The notes below the pieces were generated by a model, which searched no databases, was not told where the DNA came from, and saw only the letters and a program-made list of their open reading frames with translations. The position numbers were made by a program, and so were the translations under genes. A stretch of DNA of 40,285 nucleotides, from IMG/VR virus record IMGVR_UViG_3300005663_001645, positions 1-40,285 of that record; one strand, 5' to 3'. The DNA is from a virus. Positions 35,480 through 40,285 of this stretch are shown here, piece by piece; the stretch's first letter is position 1; every line of letters starts with the position of its first letter.

Positions 35480-35486
35480 ATAAAAC

Positions 35487-35525
35487 ATGGTTAAGGTTTT
35501 ATTTTTGCCCCTTAACTATGGATGA
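35487..35525 (+). other. Frameshifted N-terminus of the CgeB-like glycosyltransferase
   Basis: ATG 35487 encodes MVKVLFLPLNYG and then meets TGA at 35523. This is a typical first Rossmann strand of a GT-B glycosyltransferase. A +1 shift near 35520-35523 would join it to EGDVIQKGVYDAFREAG in the downstream frame. Removing the seven bases ATGAAGG (35518-35524) restores YGDVIQKG in frame, so a 7-bp insertion is a plausible cause. Confidence 0.6.
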
Positions 35526-36474
35526 AGGTGATGTCATCCAAAAGGGCGTATATGATGCTTTTCGCGAAGCTGGTTGTGACTTAGAGGTATTTGATTACTT
35601 TGCTATTTATCAAAACAACAAGATGCGCATACATACGGTACGGCAGCAGTTCTATAATAAAGCTCTCGAATATAAGCCAGATCTAATACATATGCAAATA
35701 CAGCATACTAGAGTGATTGATAACCGTATTGTATCTAAAATAAAGCGCGCACTTCCAAAAACTATCATAACAAATTGGACTGGTGATGTTAGAAATGCTG
35801 TACCCAATACGTTTAAAAACATTGCCAATGTAGCTGATTATAACTTTATATCCTCTACAGGTCAGCTCGAAATGTTTAAGAGAGAAATCAAAAAGGATGT
35901 TAAATACTTGCAAATTGGATATGATCCAAAGCTTTATTATCCAGGCACAGTGCTTAAATCAAATTTTGAATGGGATTGTATTTTTATTGCCAATAACAAT
36001 ACCAAAGAGGGCTATCCCGGCCGAACTGCCAGGACACAGACATGTAGCGGTTTAAGATCGGTATTTGGAGATAGATTTGCCCTATTTGGTAATGGGTGGC
36101 CGAAGGGGTTTAAATCCAAAGGATCTATAGATCAAAAAAGAGCAGCATCCGCCTATCATAAAAGTGTATGCGCCGTTAGTGTCAGTCATTATAATGATTT
36201 GGATCATTATTTTTCAGATAGGCTCTTAATGTGTATGGCATCTGGTCGTCCTACCATTTCCCTTAAATTCCCTAAATGGGAATCTTACTTCACAAATAAC
36301 TGCGATTTGGTAATGGCTGACTCGGTTGATGATATAGCTAATAAAGTTAGATACTTAAAACAAAACCCAGAGTTGGCGAGCTATATTGGCAAATCTGGTG
36401 CAGAAAAAGTTCTAGCAGAACACACTTACACCAGCAGGATTAACGATCTTTTAAGCATAATTGGTCTTAAATAA
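35518..36474 (+). CDS. CgeB-like glycosyltransferase, start-proximal frameshift
   Basis: The 318-residue frame from ATG 35518 lacks the first Rossmann strand, which is encoded in another frame at 35487. It contains LIHMQIQHTRVID, KTIITNWTGDVRN and KYLQIGYDPKLYYPG, then WDCIFIANNNTKEGYPGR, FALFGNGWPKG and SDRLLMCMASGRPTISLKF. This is the layout of CgeB/Glyco_trans_1_2-type GT-B enzymes. Loss of strand one would damage the nucleotide-sugar domain unless frameshifting rescues it. It overlaps the FkbM gene by one base (TAATG). The rest of the frame has no further lesion, suggesting a recent event, a programmed shift, or an assembly error. Confidence 0.75.
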   Translation: MDEGDVIQKGVYDAFREAGCDLEVFDYFAIYQNNKMRIHTVRQQFYNKALEYKPDLIHMQIQHTRVIDNRIVSKIKRALPKTIITNWTGDVRNAVPNTFKNIANVADYNFISSTGQLEMFKREIKKDVKYLQIGYDPKLYYPGTVLKSNFEWDCIFIANNNTKEGYPGRTARTQTCSGLRSVFGDRFALFGNGWPKGFKSKGSIDQKRAASAYHKSVCAVSVSHYNDLDHYFSDRLLMCMASGRPTISLKFPKWESYFTNNCDLVMADSVDDIANKVRYLKQNPELASYIGKSGAEKVLAEHTYTSRINDLLSIIGLK

Positions 36475-37085
36475 TGGATGAAGATGCACATTATCAGACT
36501 GTAATGAGATGGTATAAGGCCGATCGAGAGCAGAATCTTAGGCTGGCTTACCCGCTTACAGAAGATAGCGTAGTATTTGATCTTGGCGCCTATGATGGTG
36601 CTTGGTCTAAAGAAATACATTGTAGGTATAAATGTACCGTCCACGCATTTGAGCCCGTTAGTTCATGTTACAAGAAAGCCGCTGCAAATCTCCGAGATAT
36701 TAGGAAAATACATCTACATACCTATGCATTAAAAAGTTTTAACGGGACAGCTGATATTTTTGTTGATAAAGATGGTTCCAGTTTCCATAATATAACAAGC
36801 TCTAAAGAGACTGTAGAGGTGAAATCAGTTGTTGACGTTATTAAAGAGCTGAAAATTGATTTTATAGATTTGATTAAACTTAACATAGAGGCAGATGAGT
36901 ATGAGGTTTTGGAGGCCCTGATTGCCGAAAACATGTTAGCTATGTTTGGAAGTTTGCAGATACAGTTTCATAGAGATATACCAAACTATAAAGCTAGGCG
37001 ACAAAAGATATATGATCAATTATTAAAAACTCACAAAAGAGATTACAATTTTGATTTTGTGTGGGAGGGCTGGTCAAAGGCATAA
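36474..37085 (+). CDS. FkbM-family methyltransferase
   Basis: This 203-residue class I SAM-dependent methyltransferase has motif I VFDLGAYDGAWS (residues 34-45), CTVHAFEPV for the second strand acidic residue, and IDLIKLNIEADEYEVLEAL, a hallmark of FkbM-type O-methyltransferases. These enzymes often cap sugars in glycan or natural-product pathways. It is soluble. It begins in the stop of the frameshifted GT (TAATG) and ends 2 nt before the next GT start. Confidence 0.88.
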   Translation: MDEDAHYQTVMRWYKADREQNLRLAYPLTEDSVVFDLGAYDGAWSKEIHCRYKCTVHAFEPVSSCYKKAAANLRDIRKIHLHTYALKSFNGTADIFVDKDGSSFHNITSSKETVEVKSVVDVIKELKIDFIDLIKLNIEADEYEVLEALIAENMLAMFGSLQIQFHRDIPNYKARRQKIYDQLLKTHKRDYNFDFVWEGWSKA

Positions 37086-37087
37086 TT

Positions 37088-37879
37088 ATGGAAATCCCTT
37101 TCACATTTGGCATCATAACATACGCTGATGAAGGCGTAAATGATCACCTATTAAAAGCTATTGAGTCAATTAGAGTGCTAAAGATACCAGAATATGAAAT
37201 TCTTATAGTTGGGCATAAGGGCAAATTAGATGCACACCCCAAAACATCTGAAAAGAATAAAGATGTACGTATTATAAATTTTGATGATACTATTAGGCCC
37301 AAATGGATTACTAAAAAGAAAAACCTAATAACAAAGCACGCTAAGTATAATAATATAGTTTATCAACATGACTATATTACTTTTGATAAGAATTGGTATA
37401 ATGGATTTAAGAAGTTTGGAACTGAATGGCATGTTTGTATGAATAAGATACAAAATAATGATGGAACTAGATATAGAGACTGGGTTCTATTTCCATACCA
37501 TTTGGTGTGGCATAGGCCTAAAACCAAGAACCTATGGGACTATGTTGGTATTAAAAACAACCGATCCATGTTGCCATATGACGAGAAGAGATTTACAAAA
37601 TGGCAGTATATATCTGGCGCCTATTGGGTGGCTAAAAAGATTGTGATGCAGGAGTTTCCGTTAGATGAAAAGCTGCTTTGGGGGCAAGGAGAAGACTGTG
37701 TATGGTCATTAGAGGTTATGAAAAGATATAACTTTACAATGAATCAACACTCTACCGTTCATCTTCTTAAATTTCATAACCCGGCATTTAGCCCTCTTAC
37801 ACCTGAGTGTTATAAAAAGCTAGACGAATATTGGAAGAAAAACATAACAGGAAAAAATGATAAAGGCAATCCTATATGA
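37088..37879 (+). CDS. GT-A (family 2-like) glycosyltransferase
   Basis: The frame extends upstream to GTG 37061, but ATG 37088 has AAAGG 7 nt before it and begins MEIPFTFGIITYAD, so 37088 is preferred (263 residues). The order is FGIITY, then YEILIVGHKG, then IVYQHDYITFDKNW, whose HDY aligns with the usual DxD, then ISGAYWVAKK and LLWGQGEDCVWSLEVMKRY, where GEDCVW is the acidic base block. This fits a GT2-like family seen in O-antigen and phage glycan clusters. Its end overlaps the HAD gene by 23 nt. Confidence 0.75.
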   Translation: MEIPFTFGIITYADEGVNDHLLKAIESIRVLKIPEYEILIVGHKGKLDAHPKTSEKNKDVRIINFDDTIRPKWITKKKNLITKHAKYNNIVYQHDYITFDKNWYNGFKKFGTEWHVCMNKIQNNDGTRYRDWVLFPYHLVWHRPKTKNLWDYVGIKNNRSMLPYDEKRFTKWQYISGAYWVAKKIVMQEFPLDEKLLWGQGEDCVWSLEVMKRYNFTMNQHSTVHLLKFHNPAFSPLTPECYKKLDEYWKKNITGKNDKGNPI

Positions 37880-38480
37880 TTTAGATGGCGTATTGGTTGA
37901 GGCAAGAGAGTGGCACTATGTGTCTCTGAATAGAGCTTTGGAAGAAATAGCTGGCACTACGATAAACCGCGAAGAACATGAAGGCGATTTTAATGGCTTA
38001 CCGACCAGAAGGAAGCTTGCTAAACTTGTTTCACTGGGCAGGGTTAAAAGCGAAGATCGCGACAGAATATGGAGCAAAAAACAAGACCTTACAAAGGATA
38101 CCATACGTGAGTTAGGAAAATACGACAAGGTAAAGGAAAGGCTACATCATTTTACGGCAAACAGCGGCTTTGTATCTGTTTGTGTAACAAATAGCATAAC
38201 TGAAACCGCTGAATTGATGTTAAAATATACCGGGCAATTGGATTACATGAAATTTTTCATCTCCAATCAGATGGTTACGCACCCAAAGCCCAGTAGTGAG
38301 CCTTATATTGTAGCAATGGTGCGGCTGGGACTAGAGCCAAGTGAATGTATAATTGTAGAAGATTCTGAGGTTGGAATGCAATCTGCCGTGCCAACGGGCG
38401 CGCCCATATGGGGTGTAAATAATTGCGCAGATGTTACCGAAGAGAGTTTTATGGAATTTATGAAGAACAGGGCAAAATGA
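37857..38480 (+). CDS. HAD-superfamily phosphatase
   Basis: This 207-residue protein begins MIKAILYDLDGVLVEA: D8 is the phospho-accepting Asp and D10 the acid/base of DxDxV. Motif II Thr/Ser is in VCVTNS (about residue 108-113), the Lys of motif III is in HPKPSSEPY (about 144), and motif IV acids lie in IIVEDSEVGMQSA (about 165-177). The cap domain between residues 15 and 80 is of the beta-phosphoglucomutase type. It would remove or move a phosphate on a small sugar phosphate. Followed within 1.3 kb by a sugar nucleotidyltransferase, it may act in making an activated sugar. The ATG overlaps the upstream gene by 23 nt and follows AGGAAAA. Confidence 0.85.
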   Translation: MIKAILYDLDGVLVEAREWHYVSLNRALEEIAGTTINREEHEGDFNGLPTRRKLAKLVSLGRVKSEDRDRIWSKKQDLTKDTIRELGKYDKVKERLHHFTANSGFVSVCVTNSITETAELMLKYTGQLDYMKFFISNQMVTHPKPSSEPYIVAMVRLGLEPSECIIVEDSEVGMQSAVPTGAPIWGVNNCADVTEESFMEFMKNRAK

Positions 38481-39046
38481 GCATAAGCAAAGAGCTATTA
38501 GAGGAATTTTCTTCATATTCTCCTGTATTTATTGAAACGGGCACCTTGAATGGTGAAAACGTTAAGAGGGCCATGTCTGCTGGGTTCAATAAAGCATATT
38601 CAATTGAACTAAGCGAGATTATGTTTAAAATGGCACGGCGTAATTTGCAGAATGTACAGAATGTAACGCTGATAAATGGTGATTCTGGTGCTGAGCTAGT
38701 TAAGTTGCTTAAAAATATAAATAAGAAATGTGTATTCTGGTTAGATGCCCATTATAGCGGTGGAGATACAGCGGGGCATAGACAGGTTCCACCACTTCTT
38801 AAAGAGCTTAATGCTATTGCGCAGCATCATATTAAAAATCATCTCATATTAATAGATGATGTTAGAATATTCAAAAATGCGCCAAATGATCTGGATGTTA
38901 CTAAGTATGCCAGATATAGGCAATCTGACAGTCTAAGCTGGGCAAATATTATGTCCGGTCTTTATAAAATAAATCCTGAATATAAATTGCGTTTAGAAAC
39001 TGGCTTTGCTGAAAACGATATCTTAATAGCAACACCCGGAGAGTAA
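38477..39046 (+). CDS. Class I SAM methyltransferase-like protein
   Basis: ATG 38477 overlaps the HAD stop (ATGA) and gives 189 residues; an upstream extension to 38423 is not needed. FIETGTLNGENVKRAMSAGF resembles motif I of Rossmann methyltransferases, AYSIELSEIMF is the acidic second strand, LINGDSGAEL the next, and CVFWLDAHYSGG the motif IV/V strand, with LILIDDVRIF after it. This set resembles small SAM-dependent O-methyltransferases found in glycan clusters. No target-specific region is visible. Confidence 0.7.
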   Translation: MSISKELLEEFSSYSPVFIETGTLNGENVKRAMSAGFNKAYSIELSEIMFKMARRNLQNVQNVTLINGDSGAELVKLLKNINKKCVFWLDAHYSGGDTAGHRQVPPLLKELNAIAQHHIKNHLILIDDVRIFKNAPNDLDVTKYARYRQSDSLSWANIMSGLYKINPEYKLRLETGFAENDILIATPGE

Positions 39047-39050
39047 GTTA

Positions 39051-39788
39051 ATGGATACAAAAACTTTAGCAAAAATATTGAATAAAGACATTTTGCCCAC
39101 ACTTACAGATTTTAAGGGTGGTCAGCTTGTTTTCTGGGAAGTTTTCAAACAGAATGAGATAATTGGCACTCCGATAAAGAACGTTCTGGAGCTTGGCATT
39201 ATGACATTGAAGAATGGTGCCCCACCAGACTTGCCGGGACAGTCAACAAAAACGCTAATGGTATTATGTGATTATTATGAAGCTAACAAGTATATCTCGT
39301 TAGATATTGATGATTGTATGGATACCATTCAAAGATGTGCTAGATGGGCCGGCGGGCGAGGTGTTAAGGTAAGCGGTCATCGATTTATAAAGTCTAATAG
39401 CATACATTTTGATGTCAAAAAAGAATTTCCAAATGGTGCAGATTTAATATTCTTAGATACCAATCATGATGATAGCTATCCAACAAAAAAATTGCGTCAT
39501 CGCCCACAGGGGCACGCCGATTCGGGTGGAGCCGGGATGACATACAAAGAGATATGTTACTATGCTCCGCACCTTACCAGGAATGGCAGGTTGTTTCTTC
39601 ATGATACAAGGAATCGCTACGCTGTTAAGAGCTATGGTGTTAATACAGATGGGGCTATAGAAAAATTCCTAGATCATCATCCAGAATTTCTTTTCAAGGA
39701 GCACGCCCCTAATAATAATGGCCTTGGAGAGATCTATCACAAAGACTCTGAAGTTGCAACACTTTATAGGAGAAAACATAATGGTTAA
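39051..39788 (+). CDS. Class I methyltransferase-like (cephalosporin hydroxylase-type) protein
   Basis: This 245-residue protein has NVLELGI as motif I, ANKYISLDID for the second strand, and ADLIFLDTNHDDSY then GRLFLHDTRN later, the 'D..H' and 'HD' pattern of CmcI-type and FkbM-related methyltransferases. It includes several His and Asp residues that may bind a metal. It starts 4 nt after the previous gene, and its last 8 bases overlap the nucleotidyltransferase start. It probably methylates the same glycan; substrate unknown. Confidence 0.65.
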   Translation: MDTKTLAKILNKDILPTLTDFKGGQLVFWEVFKQNEIIGTPIKNVLELGIMTLKNGAPPDLPGQSTKTLMVLCDYYEANKYISLDIDDCMDTIQRCARWAGGRGVKVSGHRFIKSNSIHFDVKKEFPNGADLIFLDTNHDDSYPTKKLRHRPQGHADSGGAGMTYKEICYYAPHLTRNGRLFLHDTRNRYAVKSYGVNTDGAIEKFLDHHPEFLFKEHAPNNNGLGEIYHKDSEVATLYRRKHNG

Positions 39789-40285
39789 TGTAGTCATCCC
39801 TATGGCAGGGAGAGGAAGCAGGTTCGCACAAGTCGGTTATACATTTCCAAAGCCACTAATTGAAGTATATCATGAAGGCGTTAATAAGCCCATGATTCAA
39901 ATGGTGGTAGAAAATATAGGCGTAAAAGGAAAATATGTATTTTTAGCTTTAAAAGAGCATTGTGACAATTATGCTCTCAAGTATCTTCTTCCGCTCATTT
40001 GTAAAGACAACCAATGTGAAATTATAGAAATAGACCAGGTAACAGAGGGCGCAGCCTGTACAGTCTTGCTGGCCAAAGAGTTTATAAATAACGATGATGA
40101 GCTAATTTTGGCCAATTCAGATCAATGGATTGATTGGAGTTCGGAGCATTTTTTACAATCGTTAAGAAGTCGCGATGCTGATGGTGGTATTTGTACTTTT
40201 TATGCAACACATCCAAAATGGAGTTTTGCCAGGGTAGAGGAAGAAACAAATATTATTACTGAGGTTGCGGAGAAGAAGCCGATAT
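39781..40285 (+). CDS. Sugar nucleotidyltransferase, 3' truncated by window end
   Basis: ATG 39781 has AGGAG 8 nt upstream and overlaps the previous gene by 8 nt. The visible 168 residues begin VVIPMAGRGSRFAQVGYTFP and KPLIEV, the nucleotide-binding 'G.G.R.......PKP' loop of sugar-phosphate nucleotidyltransferases such as RmlA and GalU. LILANSDQWIDW replaces the usual GD metal site with NSD. It would make an NDP-sugar donor for the glycosyltransferases upstream. The C-terminal part lies outside the window. Confidence 0.85.
   Translation, partial: MVNVVIPMAGRGSRFAQVGYTFPKPLIEVYHEGVNKPMIQMVVENIGVKGKYVFLALKEHCDNYALKYLLPLICKDNQCEIIEIDQVTEGAACTVLLAKEFINNDDELILANSDQWIDWSSEHFLQSLRSRDADGGICTFYATHPKWSFARVEEETNIITEVAEKKPI

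Noticed and set aside
35518-35530. RF2-type programmed +1 frameshift signal
   Set aside because: The site is GGA-TGA, without the CTT-TGA-C slippery codon or a correctly spaced SD-like element just upstream. It is kept only as a possible, unproven explanation.
1-40285. tRNA genes, CRISPR arrays, integrase, att sites or insertion sequences
   Set aside because: I saw no cloverleaf-like stretch, no regularly spaced repeats, and no transposase or integrase motif in either direction. The window gives no evidence for a prophage junction.

Overview
The window looks like part of a large, AT-rich tailed-phage genome of contractile-tail (myovirus) type. The evidence is a run of baseplate genes in the conserved order hub, spike, gp25/W-like wedge, J/gp6-like wedge, then very large fibre-like proteins. 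Genes are packed with 1-8 nt overlaps and almost all lie on the + strand. No replication, packaging or capsid gene is present, so the phage group cannot be named. Shine-Dalgarno sequences such as AAGGAG and AAAGGAGGT, and a lipoprotein-like leader, fit a bacterial host that uses SD initiation; the host is not identifiable.

Bases 1-24557 are the baseplate and tail-tip module. It holds a 5'-truncated giant hub protein, an OB-fold/beta-prism spike, a 137-aa unknown protein, a 729-aa protein with a very hydrophobic N-terminal third, a 572-aa unknown protein, the gp25/W wedge protein, a decayed HNH-endonuclease fragment, an enlarged J-like wedge protein (1079 aa), a 2230-aa protein with two LamG-like lectin domains, and a 974-aa protein with a dockerin-like pair of calcium-binding loops. 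The last two share clusters of a D-G-Y tripeptide, and the J-like and 2230-aa proteins share beta-rich modules.

Bases 24557-26086 are a short junction of small genes: a 2H phosphoesterase (possible Acb1-type anti-CBASS or RNA-repair enzyme), a small beta protein, a ribbon-helix-helix protein, and a thioredoxin-fold lipoprotein whose signal peptide is cut by an in-frame TGA.

Bases 26090-40285 are a glycan-modification island. It has about eleven glycosyltransferases: GT4-like, several GT2/GT-A, GT-B-like, a GT10 alpha-1,3-fucosyltransferase on the opposite strand, a GT11 alpha-1,2-fucosyltransferase, and a CgeB-like GT carrying a start-proximal frameshift. It also has an FkbM methyltransferase, two further Rossmann methyltransferase-like proteins, a HAD phosphatase and a sugar nucleotidyltransferase cut by the window end. 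Together these could assemble and methylate a short, possibly fucosylated glycan on a virion protein, phage DNA or the host surface. The substrate cannot be told from sequence. Stop-codon use changes at the boundary: no TGA stops in the tail module, but 8 of 18 genes end in TGA from the RHH gene onwards, which suggests a different origin or coupling style for the island.
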